The notes: generated by a model from the sequence alone, not told the origin. A stretch of DNA of 64,000 nt from Camellia lanceoleosa (GCA_025200525.1 CM045770.1:89800084-89864083); one strand, 5' to 3'. Shown: positions 32,175 through 45,198, counted from the stretch's first letter. A program made the numbers and translations.

Positions 32175-32894
32175 CTACAAAGGTCTATCACTTACTTCAG
32201 CCCAACATATCAGAGAACGACATTTTCTTCCATACAAAGCTTCGTAAGGAGCTATTTCAATGCTTGAATGGTAACTGTTGTTGTACACAAATTCAGCTAA
32301 TAGCAAGTAGGTCTCCCAATTCCCCTGGAAGTCTAACACACACATTTTGAGCATGTCCCCTAAAGTTTGGTTAGTTCGTTCAGTTTGTCCATCTGTCTGT
32401 GGGTGATAGGCACTACTCAGCCTTAGTTCAGTTCCCAAAGCCTGTTGCAAACTCTGCCAAAATCTCGATACAAACTTTGAGTCCCTGTCAGACACAATAG
32501 ATACTGGCACTCCATGCAGTCTCACAATTTTAGTCATATAGATATTGGCCAATTTATCAGCGTTATAAATAGTTTTGACAAGCAGAAAATGAGCAGACTT
32601 AGTTAAACGGTCAACTATAACCCAGATAGAGTCCATACCTCGAAAAGAACGAGGCAATCCCACAATGAAGTCCATGGTAATGTGCTCCCATTTCCATTCC
32701 GGTATTAGGAGTGGTTGTAGCAAACCAGCAGGTCGTTGATGTTCAGCTTTAACCTGTTGACAATGTAGACATCTAGCCACAAAGTCTGCAATACTCTTTT
32801 TCATTCTAGGCCACCAAAAATTATGTTTCAAATTATGGTTCATTTTCGTGTTCCCCGGGTGCATAGCAAACTTACTACTGTGAGCTTCGGTCAT
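32175..32894 (-). CDS. gypsy integrase, zinc finger and catalytic core
   Basis: An open 239-codon segment. The H2C2 finger is seen as H-P-G-N-T-K-M then C-L-H-C-Q-Q-V-K. The DDE core shows D in T-M-D-F-I-V-G-L-P, D in V-S-D-R-D-S-K-F, and E in D-G-Q-T-E-R-T-N-Q, with usual spacing. The catalytic residues look intact, though neighbouring segments are shifted, so no complete polyprotein can be made from this copy. The upstream gap to RNase H includes a stop. Confidence 0.92.
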   Translation of the reverse strand: MTEAHSSKFAMHPGNTKMNHNLKHNFWWPRMKKSIADFVARCLHCQQVKAEHQRPAGLLQPLLIPEWKWEHITMDFIVGLPRSFRGMDSIWVIVDRLTKSAHFLLVKTIYNADKLANIYMTKIVRLHGVPVSIVSDRDSKFVSRFWQSLQQALGTELRLSSAYHPQTDGQTERTNQTLGDMLKMCVLDFQGNWETYLLLAEFVYNNSYHSSIEIAPYEALYGRKCRSLICWAEVSDRPL

Positions 32895-33733
32895 AACACA
32901 TTTTCTTAAATCATAACAATCGGGTACACAAAGTCAGCTTTGAAAATTTAGCACATCATTCTCAAACACAAATCCTGGCCTCGGCTTTGAATCAAATTCC
33001 TTTATGATCTTTTTCAAGTATTCATCTTCATATTGTTTCTGTTTAATCTTGTCAAGAATTGTAGGTTGAGCGGAAATAGCAGTTAACAGCCCATCTTGTT
33101 CTAGGTCAATCAGCAATTCTTTTCGGTTGGATAACAGACATGACAAATTTCCCATTGATTTTCGGCTCAAGGCATCCGCTACGGTATTAGCTTTCCCTGG
33201 GTGGTACAAGATCTGTAAATCATAATCTTTGATTAACTCTAACCACCGCCTCTGCCTCATGTTCAATTCCTTTTGGGTGAAGAAATATTTCAAGCTTTTA
33301 TGATCGGTATACACCTCACAAGTTACCCCATACAAGTAGTGATGCCAGATTTTCAAAGCAAACACCACCGCTGCTAATTCAAGATCGTGTGTTGGGTAAT
33401 TCTTTTCATGAGGTCGGAATTGTCTAGAAGCATAGGCAATTACTTTTCCGTTTTACATCAAGACACACCCCAAACCTTTGTGGGAAGCATCACTGTAAAT
33501 TTGAAACCCATCAGTACCATTGGGCAAAGTTAAAATTGGTGCAGTCACTAACCTGGTCTTCAACTCTTGGAAGGCTGCCTCTCTCTGTTTAGTCCAGTCA
33601 AATGGCACATTTTTCTGAGTTAACTAGGTCAATGGCATGGCAAGCTTGGAAAAGTCTTTTACAAATCTTCGGTAGTAACCTGCAAGTCCCAGAAAACTTC
33701 TAACTTCTGTTACATTTGTCGGTCTAGGCCAAT
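32895..33733 (-). pseudogene. gypsy RT thumb to RNase H, interrupted
   Basis: The open part at 32934-33368 has the RNase H motifs [17 protein letters not shown] and H-P-G-K-A-N-x-V-A-D-A-L-S-R. Upstream, the frame linking it to RT has stops (for example where V-L-M is followed by a stop near 33455). Confidence 0.88.
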
Positions 33734-34546
33734 CTACAATAGCTTCAATTTCTGAGGGTCAATAGAAACACCATCCTTATTGATTACATGGCCCAAGAAT
33801 GTTATACTGTCAAGCCAGAATTCACATTTAGACAATTTAGCATACAACCTCTTCTCTCTCAAAATCTGCAAGGTAGTCCTCAGGTGGTTCTCATGTTCCT
33901 GTCTGTCTTTAGAATAAATCAGAATGTCATCAATAAACACAACAATGAATTCATCAAGATATTGTTTGAAAACCTTATTCATTAGGTCCATAAAAGCCGT
34001 AGGTGCATTTGTTACTCCAAAAGGCATTACCAAGAATTCGTAATGTCCATATCTAGTTCTGAATGCAGTTTTCTCTACGTCTTCTGCCTTAACTTTTAAC
34101 TGGTGATAACCTGACCTGAGATCAATTTTAGAGAACACTTTGGCTCCTTGGAGTTGATCAAACAAGTCATCTATTCGGGATAATGAATATTTGTTCTTAA
34201 TGGTCACTTTGTTCAATTCCCGGTAATCGATACATAACCTCAAAGACCCGTCTTTCTTTTTGACAAATAATACTGGAGCACCCCAAGGTGAGGTACTCGG
34301 ACAAATGAATTTCTTGTCTAAGAGTTCCTGTAGTTGAGCTTTCAGTTCTTTCAGTTCAGAAGTTGACATCCTATATGGAGTCTTGGAAATGGGTTGTGTT
34401 CCAGGTGTTACATCAATGGTGAATTCTATTTTCCTATCAATTAAGTCCTCAGGTAGGCCATTTGGAAACACATCGGGAAATTCACAAGCAACTGGGATAG
34501 TTTCTACCATAGTTCCGTCCGATGGTGCAGTCAGTATATAACACAA
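33734..34546 (-). CDS. gypsy reverse transcriptase
   Basis: A 270-codon open segment with successive RT motifs: [44 protein letters not shown], and the catalytic F-I-D-D-I-L-I-Y-S. The segment after it, F-L-G-H-V-I, is typical of gypsy. It copies element RNA from the iMet primer. The frame is closed on both sides by stops, unlike an intact pol. Confidence 0.94.
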   Translation of the reverse strand: MCYILTAPSDGTMVETIPVACEFPDVFPNGLPEDLIDRKIEFTIDVTPGTQPISKTPYRMSTSELKELKAQLQELLDKKFICPSTSPWGAPVLFVKKKDGSLRLCIDYRELNKVTIKNKYSLSRIDDLFDQLQGAKVFSKIDLRSGYHQLKVKAEDVEKTAFRTRYGHYEFLVMPFGVTNAPTAFMDLMNKVFKQYLDEFIVVFIDDILIYSKDRQEHENHLRTTLQILREKRLYAKLSKCEFWLDSITFLGHVINKDGVSIDPQKLKLL

Positions 34547-34634
34547 GTAACCTCTACATCCCTTTCTAGCGGTTTATGGCTTTCAAAGTGAAATCGAGAT
34601 ATGGGGAGAAACTACCCCATCGATAAAAGTAAAT

Positions 34635-35165
34635 TCAGCATATCCGTGGTCTAAACACAACAGATTTACTTGCACAGTCAATGGTAGCACAGTATTTAGT
34701 CAACCAGTCCATTCCCAAAATACAATCAAAGTGATCAATGTTCAAGGGTAATAAATAAACATATAACATCACATCGCCAATCATAATATCACATGCTGGA
34801 TAAACATGAGCACACATCATAGAATCCCCAGACGGTGTGGATATAGATAACACATATGTCATACGTTCTAGTGGTCTAGTCAATTTTCGAGAGAAAGCAT
34901 GCGATACAAAGGAATGTGTAGAACCAGAATCTATCAGTACACATGCGTTTTGAGAACATACAGAGAGTGTACCTGACACCACAGTATAGGTGTTTGCTAC
35001 GTCACCAGGCACTAAGGCGAACACTCTCCCTTGCCTCAATGTTTCATTATTTGCATTCCCTCTAACATCGGTCCTTGCATTTGGTCTTGCTGCGGAAACA
35101 GACCCGGTGGAACTTGTCATAGGACGGTTAACCTCATTGGATCTCATCGGGCAATCCCTCACCAT
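34635..35165 (-). CDS. gypsy aspartic protease segment
   Basis: V-L-I-D-S-G-S-T-H-S-F contains the catalytic D-S-G of a retropepsin. I-L-G-M-D-W-L follows ~75 residues later, the usual partner motif. The 176-codon frame starts inside a zinc-knuckle-like C-F-R-C...M-V-R-D-C-P in which Asp replaces the zinc His. Confidence 0.9.
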   Translation of the reverse strand: MVRDCPMRSNEVNRPMTSSTGSVSAARPNARTDVRGNANNETLRQGRVFALVPGDVANTYTVVSGTLSVCSQNACVLIDSGSTHSFVSHAFSRKLTRPLERMTYVLSISTPSGDSMMCAHVYPACDIMIGDVMLYVYLLPLNIDHFDCILGMDWLTKYCATIDCASKSVVFRPRIC

Positions 35166-35207
35166 GTCGCTAGTCTTGCCACAGCGAAAACACGCACCTG
35201 ATGCTCG

Positions 35208-36062
35208 TTAACAAGCACCTCTGTGCTTCTTTCCGCAGTCGGGGCAGTTTGGAGTAGATCCGCTACTTTGGCTAGAGCTGCTGGAGGATCCTGTATTTTG
35301 CCTCTTCGAAACTGACCGGCCTTTCTTGAAACTGAATCCGGTCCTCTTTCCTCTCCATTTTGTTGTTGGTGTTGTAGTTTGTTTCTTAGCTACTATTGTG
35401 GCTTCTGCTATCAATACCCTGTCGAGTACCTCCACATAAGTAGGTAATTTTAGGACACCCACTCGGTTAAATATTTCTAGGTCCAGCCCTCCCTCAAACT
35501 TTCATGTTTTCTTGTAATCAGTATCCACCATATGTGGAGCAAAACGTGCCAATTTGGTGAATTTGGCTTCATACTCTGCTACAAACATTCTTCCCTGTTT
35601 AAGTTCTTGAAACTCGGACACCTTCCGATCCCTAAAGCATTGGGAAAAATATTTATCATAAAAGATTGCATTAAACTATGCCCATGTCATATTCCCATCG
35701 CCACTTCAAATCAGTAACCACCACCTTCGGGCTTCATTTTTCAGAGTATAGGTGGCTAGGAGGACCTTCTGAGTTTCAGAACAAGGGAACACTTCATATA
35801 ACTTCTCCATTTCAAGTAGCCACGTCTCTGCTTTCAATGGTTTAATTCCGCCATAGAACGTTGGCGGTTTCATCTTCATGAATTTCTGTGTCAGATTGAT
35901 GATGTCATTATTATACCTTGACCTATGCTAGTTGGGCGGAGGGGTAAAGGTTGTTGTCTCTATTGTTGTGTCAAGGTTTCAGATCAATGCTACTAACATC
36001 TGCTCCATTTTGTCACCGAGCCTCAAGATTCACTTTCATCACTTCCCTTGCATTCTCCATGT
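35208..36062 (-). pseudogene. gag: gypsy gag, interrupted
   Basis: The retrotransposon gag core is seen as K-P-P-T-F-Y-G-G, W-L-L-E-M-E-K-L-Y-E-V-F, E-A-R-R-W-W, K-Y-F, E-F-Q-E-L-K-Q-G and Y-E-A-K-F-T-K-L-A-R-F-A-P. Several in-frame stops occur (one at R-stop near 36018, one after R-R-W-W-L-L-I, one after D-Y-K-K-T). A Ser/Gln-rich linker and C-P-D-C-G-K-K-H-R-G-A-C end it with a stop at 35208. Probably began with the ATG near 36062. Confidence 0.85.
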
Positions 36063-36255
36063 TGCTATAGAGACATCAAACGATAATAAACACAGGCACA
36101 AACTTATTCATTTCCTTCAATTCATTTGCCCAAAATTACGTTCAGTTTTCATATTCAATTGAATTACCACACACTCATACATGCAGATGGAATGCCCCTA
36201 ATGCTTACTAGGACATCCTAAGCTCATACGGACCTGTGTGTGCGGTAAAACACAT

Positions 36256-36267
36256 GCACTGATACCA
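36256..36267 (-). promoter_or_regulatory. gypsy primer-binding site, tRNA-iMet type
   Basis: Minus-strand TGGTATCAGTGC lies three bases from the end of the 5' LTR; 11 of 12 bases match the iMet PBS. Confidence 0.88.
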
Positions 36268-36270
36268 CTC

Positions 36271-38704
36271 TGTCACGACCCAAACCTGCCCCTGTAGGTC
36301 TAGCATCGTAACCGGCCAATAATCCTTGGATTACCAAAGGCCTCTTGACATATTAGCAAATAATAAGGGGCTGCGGAAGCAAATATATAAAATAGACAAG
36401 GTCTAATGAGCTGTGGTAACGTACATGAGACAGTAGATTTCAAAACTTATATATATATATGTGAGCATGCCAGTCAAGGACGCCGATATTTACAAAGGAT
36501 TTACAAAAGTGTACATACCAAGACCTGACTTTACAAAGCAGTCAATGAGACTAGCGTGAATAGAAAAACAGCCATGGCATTAGACTTCGATCGGAACCTC
36601 CTCAGGAGGCACAACGGTTGGCTGACAAAAACATAACAAAAGGCGTCATCAACTCGCCGTCACACGGCCACCTACATACATAATATAAGCGTGGCGGAAG
36701 CCCAAATAATAGTAACAGAGTAAGGATTTTATAAATGATGTCCAAAGACAAGTTAGGGTCCAGATTTTAAATCGAACATACTTATACTTCAAAATAGAAA
36801 TAGAATTAGATACACACTCATGTTCATATTCGATTTTTGCATAAGATCAATCGTGGTACACCCATTAGCTATCGAGTTAATTTGGTCCAGAGACCCACAT
36901 GCATAGTTGGTACCAACAACCATAAAGGTCCATATCTTGCGAGCAAGTAGCCATAGTATTGTTACCCCTGCAATGGCCACGTGCAGATTGTATTGTTATT
37001 GTACCCTGGGTGAGGGCCACGTGAGCTAAAGGTGCCACAAATACTTTTCTAAAATTGGACATTCATTCATAATTTGTAAGATAGCATTTTAGAAAACAGA
37101 TCATACCATACGGTCATAAAATACTTAAGTTAAACATAACTTTACTGAGTTATTACTTACGGGCCTTCAAACAAAGCGGAGTAAACTTGGTCAAACGGTA
37201 CGTGGCACGTGACCTACACAACATATAACAGATGCACACTTGAAACACACGTTCTAATTGTACAAAACTTATTTCGTTGGCTCTTAGTGTGTTTCTAATC
37301 TCTTATCCTCATTATGGGGTCTTAAACATGGCCTAGAAATGCTTAGGATGGAATGAGGATACAAAAATGTATTGAAAACCATTTCTCAAATTTTGTTGAA
37401 GATAAGGTCCACGCTTGAGCGTGGCTTATCCCGCTCGAGCGGACATGCAGATATTGAAGCTCCGCTTGAGCGTGGACTTTGCCGAGCGAATCGCAAACTT
37501 ATGAAAAAGTGCTGGATGCATGAAACTCGCGGGCGACACCCCTTCGGCGTGTGACCACAGACCCTCGCCGGCGTGGATTCCCTCACTCGGCCGGTTACAA
37601 AAACACACAAACTTACAGGTATACATTTCACGCCGGCGTGACTCTCGCCGATCTAGCGGAAGTGCATGTACTCAGGCTTCACGCTCGAGCGTGAAAGTCC
37701 CCGCCGGCGTGGGTCAAATTTCGAAAATCAGATTGACCTCCAAGATGAAACTCAACCCTTAAGCCTTCAAAACTCATTTTTCTGAGCCAATATTTGAGGA
37801 AACATATAATAACTCATAAAACAACATGTATTAAAAATCATTTTAAGAAATCGTGGCCCAAGAGCAACCCAATTTGTGCAAAATCAACATGAACTCTATG
37901 AACATGCCATTAATACAACATAAGAACCTTGTTGAATCCAAACCCTCCAAAGCATGACCAAACTTGATAATTTGATGGACAACAAGGTGAATGACCATAA
38001 TGTGAGTGAAATTAACACATGCATGGAAGAAATCTTAGAATTCAAACTCAAAGCATGGAAATTTATGTATGCATGCATGGATTAATCCTCAATTCAACAT
38101 TTAAAACCCAATTCCTAGCTTTAGACACTAATTAACCATGAACCATGAAAGAAACAATTCACATTCAAGTTCAAGGGGATGAAATCTCTACCTTAGGTCT
38201 TGAATTCTAGGTGTAGGAGCTCAAATATGCAATTTTGCTTTAATTTCTTCTAAGTCTCCAAGCTAAATCTCTTGTTGAACTCAAATTCTCCTACTCTCCC
38301 TCTCTCTCTCTCTCTTGAATTGGTCTAAGAAGAAATGAAGGAATGATGCAAAAAGATATAAAATCTATTAATGGCCTAAAGTGCCCACTAATGGCAAAGA
38401 TGCAATTAACTCAAGTTGATGTAAATTAACTTTATTTAATCATACCAAATCAAATTTAAATTATCTGCCATAAAATTACATAAATTCTAGTTAACACATA
38501 ACACTAATCAATTTCGGAATTGGGCGCCTATAGGGTTTTCAATTCGCAATTCAAAGTCAAAACATGAACAGATCGTTCTACACCGAACAAATAGGACACA
38601 AAATTCAAACAACACACATGCAAATTAATTCCAAATTCCTCCTAATCTACTGTTAGGCATAATTAAATGCGAATTAACATTAATCAGAGGTCGGGGTTAT
38701 TATA
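36271..38704 (-). repeat. 5' LTR of the gypsy element
   Basis: Clearly homologous to 29049-31570 but about 90 bp shorter. Losses include part of the minisatellite and many small contractions, among them GCTCGAGC to GCCGGC (about 37566, 37632, 37703) and CAG or CTG to CG. These look technical rather than evolutionary. Confidence 0.9.
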
Positions 38705-38716
38705 TTATCGATCTAA

Positions 38717-38816
38717 NNNNNNNNNNNNNNNNNNNNNNNNNNNNNNNNNNNNNNNNNNNNNNNNNNNNNNNNNNNNNNNNNNNNNNNNNNNNNNNNNNNN
38801 NNNNNNNNNNNNNNNN
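38717..38816. other. Assembly gap (100 N)
   Basis: Exactly 100 unknown bases, a conventional placeholder for a join of unknown size. The gypsy element ends 12 bp before it and copy B starts right after it. Confidence 0.99.
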
Positions 38817-40622
38817 TTCAAATCAAATCATATTACTAATTGATTTGGTTTCCGAGTATGATTCGGTCTTAATTATTAAAACAAATAAATTATGTTTTAC
38901 GATTTGATTCAATTTGTAACTTTTATAATTATGATTACAGTTTAGAATTAAATTAGACAGCCAACTGTACAGATATATAGATAAGTTGTTAAAGGAAAAT
39001 GAAAAATTTCTAATTTTCTTTCCCCTAATCCCCTAATTTCCTTTTTTTCGAAAACTGCTTTTTTTTTTTTTTTTTTTACCTAAAGGGAATTCGGGTTTGG
39101 GGCAGGGCAATTCTCGAGCTCCCAATCATCTCCGTTGTTAAATATTTGTTTATGTAATAATAGAGTTAGTTTTAAATAATAGTTTAAACAATTTTGTTTG
39201 TAAAATAATAATATATTACTTGACATTTAAGCAAGTTGTAATTACTAATCATTATATAATTTGTAAAATTATAATTTTAAATCAAATGAACAATATTTTC
39301 ATTATTTGATTTGATTTTAACCGTTTGATTTATTTTAAAATTGAACCCGGTTCAATTATCTTGGTTTATAAAATTTGCTTTTTTTTTTTTAACAAAACAC
39401 AAATTTTTATTGATTTAAACAAATTAGACTTATAATTTTGCATGGAATTAAATTTTTTTGAATGGGAAGTGCATTATTTTGAACCAAATACAATTTATAT
39501 ATTATTTATACACTTTGAAAGTGTTGAATAAATTTATTTTATCCTTTGTGGTGGGGTAGGTCAGTACGTATGTCTTGTTTGTTTTCTCATAGACATGGGA
39601 TTGGATTGCCAATCCTGTCGAGCCCACAAAATTGATGTTTGTAACAGTTTAATGGAATTAAAAATACTTTCTAGTGACTAGTAATTTAGCAATCTCAATG
39701 GGAAGTGATATTCAATTCTAATCAATTTTTACACATTTAATTATTTTAGTGTACACACTTAATAAAATATTATTTTAATAATAATTATATCTTAAATTAA
39801 AATAATCATGATGAACATTCACTAGCAACCATAATATTATATGAAAATATTTTTTGTACATATCTTTTTAAAAAAAATAAAATCTCAATGTACATATTTT
39901 GAGTAAAAAAAAATACTAAATCCTTATTTTTTCATTGTTGTTACATTGCATGCTATATATTCTATACTCCTCTATTATTTGTAAATCAATACTCTCATAA
40001 CAACTATTATATTTTTTTAATCACTAGACTTCTAATTTTTTTTGTTGCGATTTTCTGTTGGAGAATTAGTACCGAATTATTTCATTATATTTGGATATCA
40101 ATTGCCGAATTATTACATTATATTCGGACATCAATTGTTGATTTTTTTTTTTTTTGGGAACAAATTTGTCGAACTAATCACTTTTATTTGAAAATTAAGT
40201 TTTGAATTAAATGTGTAATTTTGGAAAATCGGTGCAAAATCTCCAAATCGAAAAACATAAAAATAAAATAAAAAGGCGGAAAAGAGGGTTGAGTAATGTG
40301 TGTACAATGATTATGAGTGAGGGATATAATTGTAATTTTTAGTGTGTGAATTGAGAAAATAAATTAATAATCAAATTAATAAATATATATATAAGAGAAG
40401 ATATATACTGAGATAATTAAGTGTGTAGAAATAAAATTTTCCAACCTAATCACATGAGACTAGAGGTGAAATAATTGTTTTGTCCCTCATTTTACGAAAA
40501 CAATCACATTATACATAACGAGAACTGACTTTTAAGTAATTTCATATATCCAATCTTAATGAACAAATACCATTTCCATTTATAGTGTATAAACAAATAT
40601 AATTTTTCTTACATCTTCAACT
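38817..40622. other. AT-rich intergenic sequence (copy B)
   Basis: Counterpart of 3404-5234. Contains the shortened homopolymer block (39002-39130). No gene. Confidence 0.5.
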
Positions 40623-40625
40623 TAA

Positions 40626-41126
40626 GGTCCCATTTGCTTTCAGAGATAAAATGGAGATGATTGATAGTGAATGAATTAATAGTGAAATGATTGTTAGTGA
40701 GGGAATTGATAGTAAGAGGATTAGTAAAATTGTATTTGTTTTGATGATAATTGGTAGTGCAGGAATTATTAAATTATTTTTATAGAAAATAATAAAACAA
40801 ATTAAATTATGATTTTTACTTAACAAAAAATATAAAATCATTAAACATTAATGTTCAAAAAAAATGCCTAACATGTAAAAAAAAAAAATCAGTTGACCGG
40901 TTGATCGGCCAGATATCATAGCGGACAACCGATAACTCACTAAGCTAACGGACTATTTTCCAATACCACCTCTTCGCCTAGACTACCAATCCGCTTGCCC
41001 AAGGCCTATCTTAATCCGAACAGACTATCAATTTGGAGGGCTACAAACAAAACAAATGTGAACTAAGCTCACTGTTCATTCATCACAGTCCGGAGTGGAC
41101 AGCTACTCCGAAAAACAAACAGGGCC
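40626..41126. mobile_element. PIF/Harbinger-like MITE (copy B)
   Basis: Same ends and TAA duplications as 5238-5737, with small differences near acagtccggag (about 41086) where CAG-type variation appears. Confidence 0.65.
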
Positions 41127-41129
41127 TAA

Positions 41130-41902
41130 TATCATCATACTAGTAATCCCCTCACTAAAACAAACAAACACTACCCATTTTTGTCAAGTAATTTAGGTAG
41201 AGTTTAAAAAAATTAATACTAAGTTTGTTTTAAATTTTTTAATACAATTTTTTATGTCTTCAAAAAAAAAAATTTTGGGTATTTTTATATATTTGGTAAG
41301 CCTTTTTAATATTTTAATTATTTTTTTACTTTTTAAATTTACCTAAAAAGTAAAATATTTGTGAATTTTTTTTTTTAAAAAAAATAAATAAATACATACA
41401 AAAATTTAGTATATTTTCATTTTTTTTTATATTTATTGAATTTTATTTATAGATTTCTCCATAAATATTTTACTTTTTTAGTGCATATAAGTTAGATGCA
41501 TTCAAAAGATTAAAAAAAAAAATTACTAAAATATGAAAAAAAAGGTTTACTAAATATAACAAAACGTAAAAAATAAAAAATTCAAAAACTGTATTTGAAG
41601 ATTCAAAACTAAACAAAGTGTAAGCATTGAAATTGTTGAATTTTTTAGGTTAAAAAATTATTTTGATAAAAAAATCAACTGTTGAATTAAAATAAATTGT
41701 TTAACAAGTGAAAAAAAGTTTAAAGTTAATAATTTTAAAAAAAATTTCTTCTAATTGTGATGGTGAGATGCAACTGCAGAAGTGGATGTACTTGTAAAAT
41801 AATGGTAGCTATGGAAATAATAACGATGGTGGTGGAAAAGTGCCACTAATGGCAATGGTGATCTTGGTCGCGACATGGTGGTAATAGTAACATGATAGTG
41901 GC
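41130..41902. other. AT-rich spacer (copy B)
   Basis: Counterpart of 5741-6516. No gene. The His-rich minus frame here comes from ATGGTG repeats. Confidence 0.45.
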
Positions 41903-42126
41903 GTTTGAAACAACGATGACAATGGTGGTGGTAGTGTAGTGGCAATGGTGATGACGATGGCGATGATAGGGGTATAATAGTGGAAGTGGTGGTGTCAGTG
42001 ACGGCGAGGGTAGTGAAAATCATAATGGAACACATTAATATTTATGTATAAACAATATAAATTTAGTAAATATTAAATAAGAATCTTTATCCATAATTTT
42101 TTTATATATAACTTTTAGCCTACATT

Positions 42127-42922
42127 AGAACATCACCAATGATGTTTGCTAAAATAGCATTGCCATTGCTATAATTTGACAATGAATAGTGTTATTTTGC
42201 CAAATTATATCAATGGTGCTCCAATGGTCATATGCTATTTTGACAAATCTCAACCAATTTTCCTTCAAAGTTTGTAGATGTTGTTTGGATAGATTTTTTT
42301 ACTATTTTTTTTTAATTATTGTTTTTGTCTTCTGTGACCTTTTTTTCAACTTATACTCGACTCGACAAATATGAAAAATTCAAAAAAAAAAAAAAATTAA
42401 TATACCTCCGCCAAAACACATACCACTAAAAAATAAAAAAATAAAAAAAATAACTACAATAAAAAAAACATTATTCCATAATTATTCATCAAGAGACAAG
42501 AAAAAAATTTCTATATGTTTTGCATTTTTTTTTTTGGTAGGAAAAAAAGTGCACAATGGCTCTTTTTGCATCCCAAGACACCATCCATACTGTTAGGTCA
42601 TGTTTGTTTGGGCGGACTGGATTAACATTCCCATGACTAATAGTCCTAGGATTATGAATTCGTTGGATTATGTATCCTATTTTAACTAGTAGTCAAGCTT
42701 AAAATAATTAGTCCGTACTTTAATTGTTTAATCAAACATCGGATTGATAATTTTATTGGACTATTAGTCTAATCCCAAGCTCATGTCCACCCAAACAAAC
42801 ATGACCTTAATGTTTTCACAATCCAATGGCTTATATGAGAATTTTAGAATCATCGGTTGTTTTCTCAAGACAACCCACATTTTCTCTTTCTCATCTTCAT
42901 TTTTATCAACTCAGTAGGCTGA

Positions 42923-42962
<40 letters not shown>

Positions 42963-44051
42963 GTTCATCTATCTCTCCATCTTTATCAAACCCAGTTGGC
43001 TGATCAACATTACCATCATCATCCTAGCTTTACACGATTGAATCTCTAGCAAAACAACACAGTCTTCACCATCTTTCTCTTTCTTTAGATCTCATCTCAC
43101 CATCATCATCCTGTAAGCTTAGAGTCCATCCTCTTGTACTTGTTCTTAGCTTCCAAAGGAAAACCAAACAAACCCATTTCCCTATTACCATTTTCTTGGA
43201 GACCTACCAATCCCATTTCCTCTCTCTCTCTCTTATTTGTGTCTACTTCAGACCAAATTAGGTGAAAATAATACAATAGACCCAAAAATCTTTTATGAGA
43301 TTTTCAAATATTGAAATTCAGTGCAAAACCCAGGAATTGGGTTTGGCTCTCATTTCATAAAAATCCGAAAATAAAAGATGGAAGACTATTAAACAAAAGT
43401 GGGACCCTTAATTTGTCATGTAAGCAACCCCCAACAAGCTTTAAAGGTCAATGGAGGTTGAGATGAAGAACAAATTCATCAATCATGCTAGAATCTAGGT
43501 GTTTATTTTCTAAATTTGAACTAGATTGCTTCAAAAATTTATATCAACTTGTGAAATTTGGATTGATTGATCATTCTGAAATTTGTTATTGACTGATTGC
43601 TCCGAATATTTGTGAAATAAATTCTTGACTAATCATTCTGAAATTTGAGAAATTTGTGTCTGGGAAATGCAGAAATTGGTGAAATTTGTTTTGAGAAAAA
43701 AAAAAATTGAAGAAACAAATGCTATAGTAAATAAATGAATTCTATTTGACAAAAAAAAAAAAAACAAAAAAAAACAAAAAATAGTGAATTTTGTTTTTTT
43801 TAAAAAAAAAACTTCAAACATTTTGGGATTTTTTTTGGGGAGAGGATGAACTGAGCTTTGGAGCCAAAATCTATTATTTTTGATGATGTGACATGTTTGG
43901 CAAATGCCAAACCTCCTACCAAATTTGACAACAGAAATGACATTTGCTATATTTGGCAGAAAGAATAGCAAGCTATTAGAGACCCCATTTTTTCCCTCTT
44001 GCCAAATCATAGCTTTGGCAACTCCTTTAGCAACTCTATTAGAGATGCTCT
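42127..44051. mobile_element. TIR element with AGARCATCWCYAAT ends (copy B)
   Basis: Same inverted ends as 6741-8597 and non-coding interior; carries the MITE at 42596-42806. Confidence 0.6.
42596..42806. mobile_element. PIF/Harbinger-like MITE, fuller copy (TSD TTA)
   Basis: 211 bp with matching ends GGTCATGTTTGTTTGGGCGG and, inverted, GGTCATGTTTGTTTGGGTGG, between TTA duplications (42593-42595, 42807-42809). It contains 56 bp missing from the copy A version. Confidence 0.88.
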
Positions 44052-44808
44052 TATAAAAGTTGCTTAAAAATTTTAAATTATATGAATCATGATATTTTCA
44101 TTAATTTTTATATGCCAATTTTAATTGTCTAAATAAGGTGGTGTTTGATAACAAAATTCAACAGTTAAAATTGAATTTATTAATTAAAAATCAATTAAAC
44201 CTATTTGATAACCACAAATGGTATCCCTTAAAAATTTAAGTGACTCTTAAAATGCAAACTAAAAATTAAAAAAATAATAATAATAAATGATAGAAAAATT
44301 AGTTAACTCTGTCTGAATTTATAAATACTTATACATAAATATCAATATACACTATTATAACCTCACAACTGTCACTATCACCACTACCACTACCACCACG
44401 ACCACTATCTTTATCACCATTGTCATTGTTATCATAAGCACCACCATCATTTCACTACTACCTGAATAGTTGTCGTTGTTATTACCACTACAACAACCCT
44501 TCATTTACACAATCATTACCATTATTGTCATAACCACCACCATCATTCCACCACAAAATAACCATCATCATTTTTTTTAATGTCTAGGCGTTCAGTCAAC
44601 TCATACGCATCTCGACTAATCCCAAAACCTACGTAAAAGTGCCCTCCATATGTTTTAGGAAAAATATGTGGGCGTAGCCTTAAGGAGTTGATAGCACCTA
44701 ATGGAGGAAGCATACCCCCAGACCCCAAGCCGCACCCACTAGGTTAGCTTCTTGGGGTTAATAACCACCATCATTACACCACCATTGCCACCCTCATTTT
44801 ATCTCCAC

Positions 44809-45156
44809 CGAAAGCACAATCTAGATCTCATAGTGCAAAGCAACACATCAGTGAAAAACAATTACTGAAACACTAATTCAGCATTTTTCAAAACATTGAT
44901 CCAGAGCACAAAAGAAACAGAGATAAATCACAAACAAAACATAGAAGAAACACAAAAGAAGATGAGCAAAAAGAGATTCACAAACAGAGCACAGAAGAAA
45001 CATCTAAGAAACAAACAACTAACCTCTGATCGAAGAAGATGAAAAGTTCCAAATCCACAAACAGAACACCATCACTGAGATAAATCACAAAGCTGAAGAA
45101 GATTTTGAAGGATTCGATTGGTTTTTCTAAGATTGTAGACGGTGGTGCTTAAAATT

Positions 45157-45198
<42 letters not shown>

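Larger units (their letters stand above)
29049..38704 (-). mobile_element. Ty3/gypsy chromovirus, Tekay/Del type
   Basis: Long LTRs (29049-31570 and 36271-38704, about 2.4-2.5 kb) bracket gag, protease, RT, RNase H, integrase and a C-terminal chromodomain on the minus strand. The PBS is at 36256-36267 and the PPT at 31571-31583. The order, long LTRs and chromodomain fit the Tekay/Del clade. Each reading frame has stops or shifts. In transcription sense the LTR begins TGTAATAACCCC and ends GGGTCGTGACA, though the outer ends are mutated (CA at 29049-29050 for TG, and TT at 38703-38704 for CA). No clear TSD is seen, and the N gap starts 12 bp beyond the element. Confidence 0.92.
41903..44808 (+). 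repeat. Unit 1 of the old repeat pair (copy B)
   Basis: Counterpart of 6517-9354 with the full-length MITE and a longer (TC)n tract (42926-42960). Confidence 0.75.

Noticed and set aside
29049..38704. Gypsy element as an active retrotransposon
   Set aside because: Gag, RT/RNase H and the integrase C-terminus contain stops or frameshifts. Some may be sequence error, but activity cannot be claimed.
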